Source: Drosophila persimilis (Eukaryota; Arthropoda; Insecta; Diptera; Drosophilidae). Taken from it: DNA of 64,000 bases. Shown in pieces: positions 37,500 to 51,642 of this stretch. Made by a program: the position numbers and the translations under genes. The stretch is taken from contig NW_020825298.1 in NCBI RefSeq assembly GCF_003286085.1, positions 5,456,001-5,520,000 on the forward strand. The letters are read 5' to 3'. The notes under the pieces were generated by a model. The model was given only the letters and a program-made list of their open reading frames with translations. It did not search any database and was not told the origin of the DNA. Every line of letters begins with the position of its first letter. Within the stretch, counting starts at the first letter, position 1.

Positions 37500-38331
37500 C
37501 AAATCGTTGTGGCCAAAAAAAAAACACATTTCTCTTATTGTTTCAAATATTGCGTGTTTTAATTGTGATTTCGTCAACAGAAATCAAAAGTCACAAAAAT
37601 CAACAAAAATAATATTCGCAAGCTCCACCATCAGCATCTTGGGGAAGCAAAAGACGCCCGCCAACAACAACAACAGCTTCCTCCGATTGTTGTTTTGTGT
37701 CTCTCTGTGTGTGTGCGTGTCGGCGTCGATGCTGCGAAACGTGAAATGCAAATTATTGCAATAGCAACAAACAACAATCACTGCAACAACAACGAAAACA
37801 AAACGGTTTCGCGTGTGCTGGAAAAATATTGCATTTGCAACAACAGCAACAACAAGCAGAACAGCGTGTGAGAGGGAGACACGAAAATATTGCGCGCCAA
37901 AAGCGAGAGAAGTATTACACAAAAACAATAAAAACACAGAGAAGACCAATAGGGTAAAGCAACAACCAACAACAGGCAATAAAGACGAAGAGAAGCTGTG
38001 CAGAAGGAGAACCTGAAAAGAAGAAAAACGCAGAAGCTGAGCAGAGCCCTGGAGCAGCGAGGTTAAGGAAAAAGCAGAATCTGGAAGCAGAAGCTGCGAA
38101 AAAAAAAACAGCTACAAACAGCGGGAAGTTGGAGCAGGACAGCATCAGAAGCAGCTGAGAGGACAAACAGCCACAACAAAAACGGGAAAACAAATCAAAA
38201 CATCAGCAAGAGAGAGCGCAGGAATTCCATTCGAGTATCTCTCCCTTCCACCCATCGCAATTTATTTTATCCACCAGAGCACAAAAGGGAGGCGGAGAGG
38301 AGCCAAACACTTGAAGCATTTGGGCTCTGTG
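37500..38331 (+). other. Probable non-coding first exon of the FAM107-like gene
   Basis: The stretch is rich in CAA/AAC and GAAG repeats typical of Drosophila leaders and ends with a strong donor, CTCTGTG|GTGAGT. It contains short upstream frames, for example one starting ATGCTGCGAAACG near 37729. A transcript from here would splice to the exon at 57716 or to intermediate exons. The left limit is not defined. Confidence 0.45.
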
Positions 38332-41300
38332 GTGAGTTTTTCCAATGGTTTTTCAATTATGGGCCCTATCCTATCCTCCAGCTATTAGTCTCTCCACCCA
38401 TACGTCCGTCTATCCCTTCAACCGTACGACCTTTCCATCTATCGAAACTTCAATTTATCCGTACACCCCATCCTTCTATCCGAAAGTCCATACATTTGAA
38501 GCTTCTTCCATATTCCCGCCCTGTTCCGTTCGTTTATTCAATGGCCTCCGGGCAAAAACATTTGGCAAAGTGCAAAAGTCAAGGCTCCTATTCAGGGTTT
38601 TTGATTTGCGCCGTTTTGACCTTTGGCAAAGCAGAAAGAGTGTAAAAAAAAATATAAAATTGAGTGTGCACAGACGACATCCCGAGTCCTTGACTGGCGA
38701 CAGCGCTCCTGAAAATGCTGCACAGTGGTTGGTGTTGCACACAAAAATTGAGTAATTCCCAAGGCCCATATAATCAGCTGCACTTCCATGAGGAAATACC
38801 AGGCATTACTTATGGGATTGGATTGTGTTTGGAAAAAATAGCGAAACAATGGGGTAACACAATGCTGATTAATGCACTGTGACGAAATTGGAAGAAATGT
38901 CGAATGAAGTCAGGTAGAAAAAGGCCGAGATTTCCAGCAACCCCGAACGAGATTACGTGCCTTTTTTTTTCCTGTTTATGCGACTGGCGGGGATCTTGAT
39001 CGAATTACCTTGAGAATTGATCGTGTGTGGCGAAATGGAATGCGATTTTAGGCAGAACTTTGTTTTGGAAACCGGCTTGAACCAGGCATTTTTATTTCTT
39101 AGGAATTGCAAAAACCTGAATGATGGAAAGATCACAGTTTGTTGAGAAACCAAGAAGCATGATGCTGAATAATGAGGTTTGAGCATTTTTCGTAAAATAT
39201 GTAATTATTAGAGAATGCCAAAGTGCTTGAAAACGATATTCAAATATATTTGTTCTTATTTTCTAATGCTTCTTAATAGGCTTTTCTTCTTTAAACCGGA
39301 TTGATCTAATAATTCCACACTTCTTGAAAATACAGAACAGAAAAAAGATTATCCTAACAATCCTTAAACGGAGTGAGAAGAGATTTCCTGTTTCAAACCA
39401 GATTTTTGAAGAGTTTCCCATTCCTTAAAGGTTCCAAAACGGGTTGAACAAGGAATTCCCTATAGTCGCCACATTTAGTACTCAACCATGCCACAAAGTA
39501 TTTTCCTCCCCAATTGTCTGGCCTGCCTGTGTTGACACTTATACCATTATCTGCCATATACCACGCCATGTCGTCATCGTGTGCACTGCATGTGAAAGTA
39601 AAAGCTGATAAGAGAACACTTTATGAGACGTTCGCAAGTCCAAGCCCAGCCCGAAAAAAACCAATAAAATGGTATAAGAAATCGGGCAATTATGATTAGA
39701 GGCGAGACCCCATCCCCATTGCACAGATTAAATGGCAGCTTGGGGCACACTGTGCGGGGCAACGTCTGCTGCTTGCGACTCTCTGCTGCGCCCCGGTAAT
39801 CAAACGTCTAGACAGTGTCCCGTCGTTGTTGCAGCTTCTTTAGGAGACGTTCCCCGTTACCCCTTCTCCGTTCAATGTGCAGCCGTCGGCACGCCTCGCT
39901 ATTCGACAGGCTGCTGCTGCACCCTTCATTCTCTTCATTCTGAAGCCTGCATCCTTTTTACGCCCCTCTTCGCATCTCTGGCTTCTGCATACTTTTCCCC
40001 TCTCTCCATCCTGCTGCCTGCAACCGAAGCAACCCCCTACCAACAACAACAAACAACACCAGCAGCAAAAAGGGCTCCCTACTCCCGACTTTGCTCTCTC
40101 TTTCTCTCTCTTTCGCATATCTCTCTGTATACTCGCAAGACAAATACAACATACTCGTACATAATCCCGTTTTTATTGCGGCTGAGTGAGAAAAAGAAGC
40201 AAAGGATAAATAAGAACGAAAGGTTTGGTGGTTTGATGAATTTGATACCCTTTCAAATGCATTTCGTATAAATTTTAAGTTTTTTTGGAGATCTGCTCGA
40301 AGGATCGATATTAAACTGGAATTGGCAACATTTCCTTGGATTATTCTTACTTCTGCCTAAAAACATCTAGTCCGAAAGAATAGTACCCTCCTCTGCAAGG
40401 GTATAAAAGTACCACAGTAGTCGTGTAGTGGTCCTTTGGTCTGGTTCTCATCTCTCTCGTTCCCTTTTCTCGGCGACGCGTGTGAACTCCACTCAACTCT
40501 CCCGACCCTGACTGGGCGGCCTGGCCATGCCACTCAATCATTATGAAAATAACGCTCGTAAATTACAAAACCATGGTTTTATTTGTCAAAATTTGAAACT
40601 TATTTGAACAGGCGCCAAGCAAAGGGCAGCAAGCAAAACAGCAGGCAGCAGCAGCAGAGAGAGGAGAGCAGAGCACCGCCTCCGTCCAGTTGTTCCCCAA
40701 TCGAGTTTCTTCTCTGTGTGTGTTTGTATTCGAGTGTACGGTATATGTACGTGTACCGTTCTTTTCGTTTTGTTGTGCTTGTTTCGTCGTGTTCGTGATT
40801 AGCATGCTCATTCGCTCGTTTTTCTCACTCGCCCCCATGCAAGTGTATTGGTTCGAGTGAAAGAGCCCTGGTCTGGAATGGCCTGGCATCCAGGCATCAC
40901 CGAGCCCTTTCGATTAACTCACTCGGCTTTCGCTCCACTCGTATCCCAATCAGCTCATATCTCTTCCATTCTTATGTATATTTTTATCAATGAATTTCTA
41001 ATTACTGTACAATTGGTGTTTTTTTCGGATTATTAACCTCCAGTCCGTCCTCTGCATATCACATGGTTGTTGGCCATTTGGGTTGGCTTGGTTAATGATT
41101 GATAAAGTGTCCGGATGGTTACCAAATGTGGGGGAGTCTGTCCCCCAAAATGGTAGACCTGATTGCCGGCTATTAATCTCCGCTTGATTGATGGACCAGC
41201 CCCAAAGCTTCTGGCACATGAATTTTTAAGTACAGAGTGAAATTTGTTCATGCTTTGAATTCCCCAAAAAATGGAGGTGGAATTTAATGCATAAAAGGAG

Positions 41301-43667
41301 CTGAAAATTTAAAAAATTCAACATTTTTGATGTAATTTTATTCCACAAAAAAAAGTGCAATATCAGTTGATAGTTTAGCATAATTTTGCGATCTTAGACA
41401 ACAGATGGTTTTATGACAAACTTGGATGCAAAATATACCGGATTGGATTCAAATATATACAGTTAAAATTTTTGGGTAACGCGAAATTCCTCAAAACCCA
41501 AAAGTTACCAGATGTTTTTATACAAGAATAAAACTAAAAAGTTACAATCGTTTAAATTTTGAAGGTTTAAAAGTCAACTTTGAACAGATGTTTTTATTAT
41601 AAAAGAATTCAAATGAAATAAGGAATTGTAGCTTAAGTCTATTTAAAGATTCACAGTTGTTTTTTGAAGTTAACTTGAACTTATTCTTGAACACTTATTT
41701 ATTCGAATTAAATTTATCGCATAATACAATTTTAATCAAAAGACTGAAATGGGGGCGTAATTTGTAAATCCCACAAAACATGAAGCAATTCAACAGATGT
41801 TTCTATAATAACTTGAACTAGACAATGAAATTGATTTAAATTTCCCCTATGGGAATTGTAAAACATTTTATATTATCGCAATTGTTATTTATACGAATAG
41901 GCGCATGCATACAATGTGAATGTATTTCCATTTGCTTAAGTGCTTTGTTTGCTCAAATTACGATTAGGTCAACTACATAGCATAGCAAAGCACATGTACA
42001 TATGTAAATGCCATTGGAGCACACAAGCATTCATTCATTCCCATTTCTGGTGTTTCTGCTTCCCATTTCTGGATTAGATTTGCAAAAAAAAAACTATAGC
42101 AAGGCCACACAAAAAACTGAGCAATCAATGGAAACAAGAACGAAAAGTAAATCCAAATGGGTAAAAGTCTAAATAGATGTACCCTAACATTTACGGGAAT
42201 ATGTACATGTGAAGCACTATAGACGACTCTGGAAGATAAGCCTATCAAACTTAACCCATATTCCAGCATACTAGACCTTATCGTGTTGATTGAGATTAAA
42301 AGTTCAGTGCAGGTGTTCTCCAAATAATCTTCTATGAATGACTTGGATTAAGGTCTTAAAAAGGTCTTCCAAGGCAATGCATATCTTTGCTAAATATGGA
42401 TAAAAAGTTCTAGAATTGGGAAAAGACATAGAGACCACTCTAGGAAAGATACGGAATGCTCTTAGATATCTATGTATGTCATAAAACCACCTTCTAGATC
42501 TCTTTGTCTATTATAATCCCATCAAATTCCGATTTCCAGACACCCAACTCAAAGCCACAGTTGACAATACCCTTTCTCTTCCCTAGAGTAAAATGGGAGC
42601 ATGTAAAGACCGCCGTCAAATCAGGCGTCGAGTGAATGAATGAAAAGTTTTTCTTCTTTTTTTTTGACTGTTGCCTTGAGAGGCGGGGGAGGGAGTGAAA
42701 TAATTGTATCGTGGGGAGTGCGAATAAGGAGGGGCAGCCGTTGTCGGCCATGTGCTTGATACGTAATCATCGCATTTTTGTTGTGAGACCGCAAATAGCC
42801 ATTTGTTGTGTGTGGCAGTGTTTGTCGCCATATATGGTCATGTTTTGTGTAGAGTTTGTGCCGTGTAGTGGTTCGGTAGGTTGATAAGCCCAAGGCTTGA
42901 GCGGCTCCTGAATGAAGAGAGTGAGAGAGGCCCCCGGTATTTCGGCTCCTGGTGAGGTGTGTTAGTGGAGAGTAACTTGAGATAGGGAGAGTATTGAATG
43001 AATATCTAATGCCTTTTCCTATTAAAATTTAAACTCAAATAAATACACCTGAAGAAGAAAAGTGTAGAGAGACCGCCTCGTAAGAGCTAGAGTGAGTGCA
43101 CTGGAAAGCCTGATCTACTGGCGCTTGCATTATTTTGCCCAAAAGCGGATGAGCAACAACTGTGTGGCATGGGAGAGGAAGATACACGTACATATATTAG
43201 TCGCCTGTACTCGTAGTCAGTGATTGTAATTACGATTCCGGCTTATGCAATTCATCATTATGGCCACAGTTTTCGCCCAAGCGACAGACCCACTATGAAA
43301 CAACAGCGAAATGCAATTGAATCGCGTTTGGAAATGAATGCCACCAGCAACAGCAACAGCAACAACAGCACTAGCCCCAACCCCAACCCCAGCTCCAGCC
43401 CCAGCCCCATCGGAGGAGGCGCGCAACCCGAGTAACTCACAAAATATAAAAGTGAAAACTTGTTTTCCTTTCCAGCTACGAGGGTATTATTGTTTCTCGT
43501 TGTTTTCGCAGTTGTACTTTGTTTTTTTTGCTGTTTTTTTTTTATTATGTCTTGCATTTGACTTTGACTTTTCAACCGAGGCGGCGTCAACAGTCGAATT
43601 GTCTTCTACTACTTCTTCTCCCTCGACTTCGTCCGCCTTTGTTTTTCTTGCGGTCGTCGTCGTCAGT

Positions 43668-43698
43668 CACAGTCAGAGTCACAGTCACAGTCACAGTG
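43668..43698. repeat. AGTCAC minisatellite
   Basis: About five units of AGTCAC/AGTCAG in tandem, next to a GTC run at about 43653-43664. Confidence 0.75.
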
Positions 43699-44439
43699 TG
43701 TCGAAGGCATTGACTATGGAAATTGGTTACACCATGAAGTAGTGTGGTATGGAAATGAGTGATTGTCTGATTCATTCAAGGCTGATCAAAGTTACACTTT
43801 GCTGATTTTTGTAATAAAATAATAGAGTTCAGCTTCCATAGGTCGAACCAAAGAAATCGTTGGAAATCATGGAGATTTCTATTTACAGATGTAATGTGCC
43901 CCCTAAACGCTGTAAATAATAATGGGTTTTTGATGGTTTAAAGTTGAATCGGTATTATTTGATTAAAGAAATAAACCGGAAGAAAATTCTGAAACACCCA
44001 TGCATGAGTGTGATTTTCCACTGCGGTCAAAACGTAGCAGTATTCCCACAAAATTCACAGTTTACTGCAACCGTTATGCCTCGCACTGCACTTGCCACTT
44101 GTACAGTGGGTGTTAATTGCATTAAAAGTGGTCATTAGATTATCGGGCGGCTGCTCCACACTGTGCAAAGGAGAGACCCCAAAAGCCACCACCAATATTT
44201 TGTGGTGACTGGCGGCGCTTTCGTTTTTCCCCCTCTCCCACCCCCTAATGCCGTTTGCCACCCCGCACGCATTTGCAGCAACACCCCAATTTGGGCAGAT
44301 GGTTGGGGGGCATGGCATCCAAGTAAATAAGCAATGAGTGCGATGGTGTGCTTGTGTGTGTGTCGAGCCGAAGGCTGTTGCTGTCTCTCTTGTCCCACCC
44401 CGCAAAAGCGAACGAGTGCAATGACGCGAGGCTCACAGA

Positions 44440-44506
44440 GCAGCAGAGAGTCAAGAGCAGAGGGCAGCGAGCGCCAGCAGCAGAGAGTCAAGAGCAGAGG
44501 GCAGCG
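44440..44506 (+). repeat. Perfect 30-bp tandem duplication
   Basis: The unit beginning GCAGCAGAGAGTCAAGAGCA occurs at 44440-44469 and again without change at 44477-44506, offset by 37 bases. The absence of differences suggests a recent duplication. Confidence 0.9.
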
Positions 44507-44960
44507 CCACTCAAAGCAAGGTGTGTTAATAAAAGGTGCGATATTCCCCACTCCTTGAGTCACATTAAATATTGTACGAGACACTCTTTCACTCCCTCCG
44601 AGCCATCACACTCTCACTCTCTGTGTGGTCTCTGTTCAAGAGCACCTTCTATTAGCGCTTCACCCTAAATGAGCATATGCCCTGTTTCAAAGCAGGAGAG
44701 CAGAGGGCGAGCAGCAAGACACAAACACACACGCACGCGACACCCCAACTCTGTTTGTGTGGGAGAGAGCTGAAAAGAGAGAGCAGAGCAGAGCAGAGCA
44801 GTGGCGACTAATACTGTTTTTTCGATTTCGACTTCGTGCTGCACTTTTTGATGATTTCCTGTGAACATTTTGGATATTTCAACGTGAAGGAACTTGTTGC
44901 ATGCGATTGCCACAGAGAGAGCGAGCGAGTGAGAGAGTGTTTCTCTAGCAATTTAAGGTG

Positions 44961-44968
44961 TGACGTCA
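44961..44968. promoter_or_regulatory. Perfect CRE palindrome
   Basis: TGACGTCA, the full binding site of CREB/ATF bZIP proteins, lies next to GAGCGAGCGAGTGAGAGAG-type GA-rich DNA in the long intron. Confidence 0.4.
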
Positions 44969-47900
44969 GCGAGCAAGAGATTTCATTGCGAGATGGAAAA
45001 AAGTAAGACTTTGATATTGAGGAAACCTTCAATTATAGAACAAATGCAATCTATAAATTTGATTGAATCAACTTTTCATAATCGAAAAACTCTCTAAATA
45101 AACACAAAAGTGATTTCTTTCTAAATTTATAGCATTTTAAAAGTAAAGCACTTTACAATCTCTAGAGATTTTAGCGTGACACAGTTGAAAGACCAAACGA
45201 ATTCGGGAAGTTGTGTTGTTAAGAAAAACTACTAAATATAAATACATTTTGTTTTGGTATTTTATTGAAATTAAAGAAAGGAATTGACAGGTGTTTATTT
45301 TAAAAGTTATTTTTGGATTTTCTAATGGAAAAACTATGTACAAAAGAATGCGGTAAAGTGGAAACGTATCTAATATTTTTCGTTGAATTTATTGTACATA
45401 AATGGCATTAATGAATTTATTGCGATTTACAGGAGTTCGACTGCTGTTAAATGTTTGCTAGAATTACGACTTCTCCATAAATCTTGTATGCAGATTGGTT
45501 CCCCTTTCTCTGATTCCTGTGCTGGCTGCCGTTCCGTTCCGTTTCCGGCACTGATTGATTTCTGTTTCTTAAACCGCGATATCAAATCGATCCGCAATGG
45601 AGTTTATTTTTGCCCGCCGAAAGAAGAGTGAAAGACAGCTATTGTTTTTGTTTCTTTTGTGGTTCATTTAATTGTTTTTTTTTTGTCGGTTGCAATCTGT
45701 GTGTGTGTGTAATTTTATTTGTTAAGTGCTGCAATTTCTTCGAGTTATATAAATGCTGTATTTTGCCTTTTTCAAATGATTATTGTCTGCGAGCGCGTGA
45801 AATGTGTGTTTTCTGGTTATTCCTCGTCGACTGTTGCACGTTTTTTGTTTTTTGTTTGTTTGATTGGCTAATTTGATGTTTGTTGGTTGTTTTCGGCTCG
45901 TCAAGGCCGCCGCGTTTTGTTGTAATGCTCATTTACACGCATTATGGTTTAAGCCATTTCTTGTGTGAAATATTTCAAATGGGGTCTTCGGGGAGGCGGC
46001 ATGGCTCTTGCCTTATGTCGAATGAATATTAACTAATCATTTTTATGAGGCTCTCTCGCCCCCCAACCGTTTCAATAAACGACAGCAGAGGCATTCAAAT
46101 TTAACGAGCCTCCAATTAAGCCATAAATTCAGTTTCTATTCATGGTTGAATTCTTCATTAAATTGCTTAAGTTTTATGACTGAATAAAGAATAAAACTAG
46201 ATCTATAGAGCTGTGATTTTGGATGGAATTCTTTGAGAATTTAATCTTTATAAAGATCTGATTAGCGACGGAACACTTTAAGAGTGAAATTAAATATTTT
46301 TGGCCACTGATTTATGATTGAATTCTTAATGAATGATGTCATGCAATGAAAGCTACCTTTTATGAGTTTTTTACACAAAGATATTCTTTGTGTTTTCTGA
46401 TGAAATTGAGTGGATTTGATTAGTCATAAATCTGAGAGCAGCAAAGATTGATATCTATAGATATGTGAAAAAACGGTCTTCTTTAATCACAAAGATCGAA
46501 AGGCAACAACAAATAGTGTAACCCTACCATAAATGGCAGGAGAACCCATTAAAATTTAATGATTTGCAAAATTTGACGTGCATGCAATATTCCTCAAATT
46601 TCTTATAAATTCGTGCCTGAAATTTTTAAGAATAAAATCCGTTGGCATGATGTATTGGCTATTTAAAGAATCTTACTCAAAGATTTCTTTTCGATTTCTG
46701 ATCAAATTGTTGTTAGATTATATTTATCTACAGTAATATACGTTCTAAGATCTAGAATGTTTTTAAATAAAACTTTAAGAATATTCACATAAGAAGAACA
46801 TTAAAAACTATAATCTCTCTATTATATGTCTGAAAGATATAATGGTTGTATTTCCTAAAAAATTTAAATATTCCCGATCTAAAAAAGAAAATTGAAGGCC
46901 ATGGGCATCTGTCCATATATCCAAAACTTGGATATCACCATCCATTATCTGTTCGAAATTACACAAAATGTACATAGAAGAACATCTTCTGAGTCGGTGC
47001 TTCAAGTATTTTCTCAAACTCATTGCAGTGCGTTCTGTACACTGTTAAATCATTGAGAATCCCATTATATGGCCTCCATAAACTAGCAATTTTGATGTGC
47101 TCCATTAGCCTCATAACAAACAAAAAACACACACAGAATAAATCACCCAAAATTTGTTTCAATGAGAATAGCATAAAATTTTATGATATTAACAAAACTC
47201 ATTCAAAACTTTAGACATTTTGTGGAAAAAGAGCCAAGAGTTTGCTTATAGTTTCGCTCGCTCTTTTTTTATGATTTTCAAATACAACAGATAAACCACC
47301 GAAAAAAAATCTTTTTATCTGACACTGACGTCTGGGTGGGGCATTCGTTATGCTCATTCATGGCCAAATATTTGCCTAAAATATAATCTGCTTAGAGATA
47401 ATTTTACTAGACTCAAAGCCAAATGCTTTTCATAAAGTTCAAGTACGAAAAGAGCAATCATAAAATAAAATTTTATTAAAACTTATTGCTGTGGCAGGGG
47501 GAGTATTATTCTGATTGTTGTTGGGGTTCTCGTTGATAAGCGTTTTGCACCCGCATCAGCATTTTTGTGTGTGTTTCGGGCTTGATTAGCTCGATGCGGG
47601 ATTTCGATTACGAAATTCTCTTAATGGACTTCTCTCTACCCCCAAACCCAAACCCATTTGCCCCTCTTTTGGAACTATAAACCTACAAATTTTCTGTTTA
47701 TTGTTCACAAAAATATTCTCGTTGCCAGAATTGTTTATGTTTATGTCGAATCGTATGTGGAATGCCACATGTGCCGCTTGCTGACTCTCGGTTTTCTGTA
47801 TTTTTTTGTTTTATAAACAGATCGGCCGCGGCAGGCAGGCAGCGAAAAATATTCCATTTTAGAAATAAATGTTTTCTGTGTGGCGTTTTTGTTTTCTTGG

Positions 47901-50900
47901 AATCGCTCTTGGGGCCACAGCCAGTGTGTTGCATGCCTCTGGCTCTTCGTGGAAAGGTCAGTTTTGAGTTAGTTTTAGTTTCTCCCCGTTTATTCCCAGT
48001 ACTCCATTAGGGGCCGCCGTTCCCCATGTCGAATGGCTTTCCCATTGCGCAATTTGAACTGTTTTTTCGGTTTTTGGACTTTGTAATCCTCTGTCCGGTT
48101 TTTGTTTCGTCGGATTTCTGTCCACTGGTCTTCACTGGTCTCCACTGGCACTTGTCAAGACCGGGGCCTAACCAAAGCAAAATATACTGAAATGCATTAA
48201 GACTTAGTACGGGTTATATAAGACGCTTATTATATACTCTTTCACGTTTTTCGGGGGAGGGAGGAGCATGCATTAAAATGCGAAAAACATGTTTCCAAAT
48301 ATGATTTTCAAGATATGAGATATTGGAAAACACAGAGACGATTACTGGGTTAAGAGATGAGGCAATAAAATGTCATGGGATTTCGTATAAAATATGAAGA
48401 TGTCTTTTAACAGTTTTCCTGCGTACATATGTGAATTTTTCCCATTTGAATAACATTTTATATCTATATATTTATGTAATTTTAGGTAATTCTTTTTAAA
48501 TATCTGGAAAAAGAAAATATAAGCCCCATAGAAAATCTGTTCGCTCATAAGATCTCTTACCCTTCCGTCTGTGCATTACAAAACCTCTATCGAAACAGGA
48601 ACTACCCTCTGTAAGGGTATCAAAATTTCACGAATACTTAAAAAATAAAAATAAAAAAACCACGCACACAAATTAAACTGAAAATTGTTATTAAAAGCGC
48701 GTACAAGACGACAAACGATGTCGACGCGGAAAATTAGTGGCTCTGAATGAATGAATGGCTGAATGAGGGGCTGAAATGACAGGGGGGCAGGGGGGCCACA
48801 GAGGGAAGTAGCTGATGGGACTGGGGACTGGGGATGGGGCTCTGGAGTGAAAGAGTGAAAGCCGGTAAGCCACTTTGCAGCACCGAATGACTTACATTGC
48901 CGAATGCTTTTTGCTGGCGACTCTCCCGACTCGCGACTCCCGACTTCCTGTGGTTGCATCTCCCGCTGGGTGATTGACCACAAACAGGGGCACCACCATC
49001 ACCAGAAGGCAGGGAGTGGGTGGTGTGTTGCACGGGCACTGACAGGAGGGGAGGGACAGATTAGCTAATTTCATGAGTCACTCAACCAGGTTTCGCTGCC
49101 ACAGAATATAATGAGCGGAGGGCTCACAACGACTAAACGGGGCCAATAAATTCTGGCACGCCATTAAAATTGAAAAAAAAGAAAAAAGAATAGTTTCATA
49201 GGCCGAAGGTGGATACCCTGAAAGATCTATTATATGATATAGGAAACTGATTTATATAAACTTTGAAGTAAAAAAATATTATATGACAGCTCTATGGAGT
49301 TATCTTTAGAAAGCAGATCCTTCTTTTCTATCGATTCTAACATGATATAGTGATCACATCAGGGCTCCAATAATTTTGAATGGTTTTTGGAAACTTTCAT
49401 GCAGGTATTTCTTTTTATTTTTTGCAAAACATTTCGTCAAATCATTGTATCACGACAAGGGTATAACAAATGTAGGAATTCCTACGGAAAACCTACATAC
49501 AAGCGGGAAATGGAGAGGAAAAGGTAGGTAGATGATAGGAAATACTTTGGATTGCGTGTGGCAGCGGCGGCCTCCCTTTTGTTCTTGGGGGCGACAGACA
49601 AACACCAGTCGAATGGGGCAAACACAAATAAATAGTAAATATAAAATTTCTATGACTAACACGCGCCTACAACGAGTCGAAGGCCCTCAAAGAACCTTCA
49701 AGGGAAACATTTGAGGAGGGCAATGGCTGGAGGAGAGATGATTAGACAATCCACAATTACTTAGGATCCATGACATAAGTGCGAACGGTTCGGGGAAAGC
49801 AATTAGAGAATGTTGAACGTACACATTTGTAGAAGAAACTTATACTTAGCAAGTATAATTGGGGCTTAAATTAGGTATAAATAAATTATGTATTAAAGGA
49901 AAATCGGTCATAGCTTACTCCATTGCCACGCACTCGCAATCCCCCTCTGTCTCTCTCTCTCTTCGTCTCTTAGTGGCGCCATCTGGGGTAGTGAGCGGGA
50001 TATAAAAACTGGATTGTATTTCCATGTACATACATAAGAATGTATTTGACCCTGCTTCCCTCTTCAAAGGTAGATGGTTGAATGAAGATGGTCATCCTTT
50101 ATCGAGTCCACCACTTTTGCAGATGCTTCAATAAAGCAAAAAAAACAATGACCTAAAAGATTAAAACAAAAGTTTGATTGAAAGTTAAACTTTGGCCAAA
50201 GCCACACAAAGTTTCCCCACAAAAGTTGGATCACAAAACCAAGTTTTAAACAAAAGAAAACTAAAGTTTCCAACAAGAATTCTTATCGGTTTTTATTGAA
50301 ATTTTGTAAAACTATGATTGATTATGTGGCTTCAATTTTCAGTATTCAGAATACTTTCCTCGTAGAGCAATCAAAAGGGAGAACAAAAAGAGGAATAATT
50401 ACAAAAGCACACAAAATTCTTGTAGCTTTCCGCTGAGACAGCAGGCACTTTCAATTGTTGGTTTATTTATTGATCTGTTTTCCGTTCTGGCGGCGTAAAT
50501 ATTTGGTCTAGACACACACTCTACGAATATTTGCCAAGCAACCAGATGATATGCGTACTTAGCAAAAGCCAACCCCCCATTTCGTTTGTGTTTTTGTGGC
50601 TAGACGAAATGAAACTATGCAAAATTCAAAGCCCTACCCTGAGAGTAGTCGGCCAAGGCAACCCCCTAACCCACAGGCAGTCGCCCTTGGTCTATACAAC
50701 CCCATAGTAGGGCATAAGCCCATTAGCTGTATTGGAGTTCCCACAGACTATAACCCTTAGTAGAGTAGTGAGCTCCTTAATTTAACGAGAGTGTCCGTAA
50801 GACATCCATCCTTAACACTGCGAAGACCCTCAGACCTGGGGACCCTCAAGATCTAATAACAATAATGAAAAACCAATTCCTTACACTTGTTTGTTTTTCA

Positions 50901-51642
50901 GATGCTCGATCGTTCTATTTTACGCTCATCTCTTGTGTATCAACCCTTAGCAGAAGGCTTTCTAGTGTAACCTAGTGAAATCCTGTCAGGCCGCCCAAGA
51001 CCTGTACGAGCGTAGGACCCCTAATGTCATACGCTAAGTCGGGACATTTTGTAACACAAAAACACCCGTCAGCCCTGAAAAGAGCCTCCTCTCTACGCTA
51101 TCAGAACACCTAGTTCTAAGTAAAACACTCTACCCCCTAACCCCCAGAGGAGTCTCGCCTCAAACCAAAACGGACCCTTCATATTCCTGTATCCCCAAAC
51201 CCTTACTTTAGGGAGTTCGCTCCCCTCTGGATTCCAGCCCATCCCTCAACCCCCAAGTATTCTACATCCCCCTGGCCACCCCCTTGAAGGAACAGCTGAT
51301 GATTATGTTGCCCCAAAGTTAACCTCCCGGCGCCCCCTCGACAAAAAGACGACACCTGACGAGCCCCCAACGACCACAAGAGCATCGTCGTCGTCGTCTG
51401 ACTCTTGAGGGGGGGAAATGTTTATGCATGATGTAGGGTAAGGGCCTTAGGGTGTGTGTGTGCGGGGGTCGGAGACATTTTTGCGATTGTTGGTTCCGTT
51501 TGGGGTTTTGTCTACCATTTCTGCTATCCTGTTGAAAAATCAGGGAAATCTATTTATTGATGTTTTTCGCACAAAATGCCAGAGATACTACTAAGAGCGA
51601 GAGAGAGTGAAAGAGAGAGATCCAAGGGTCGATGTTCGGCTA

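Noticed and set aside
39732-40271. 179-codon plus-strand frame
   Set aside because: Ser/Cys/Leu-rich low-complexity translation of CT-rich DNA; no splice context or family.
43258-43742. Repeat-rich frames of 110 and 134 codons
   Set aside because: Direct products of CAG, CCCCAA and GTCACA microsatellites in several frames.
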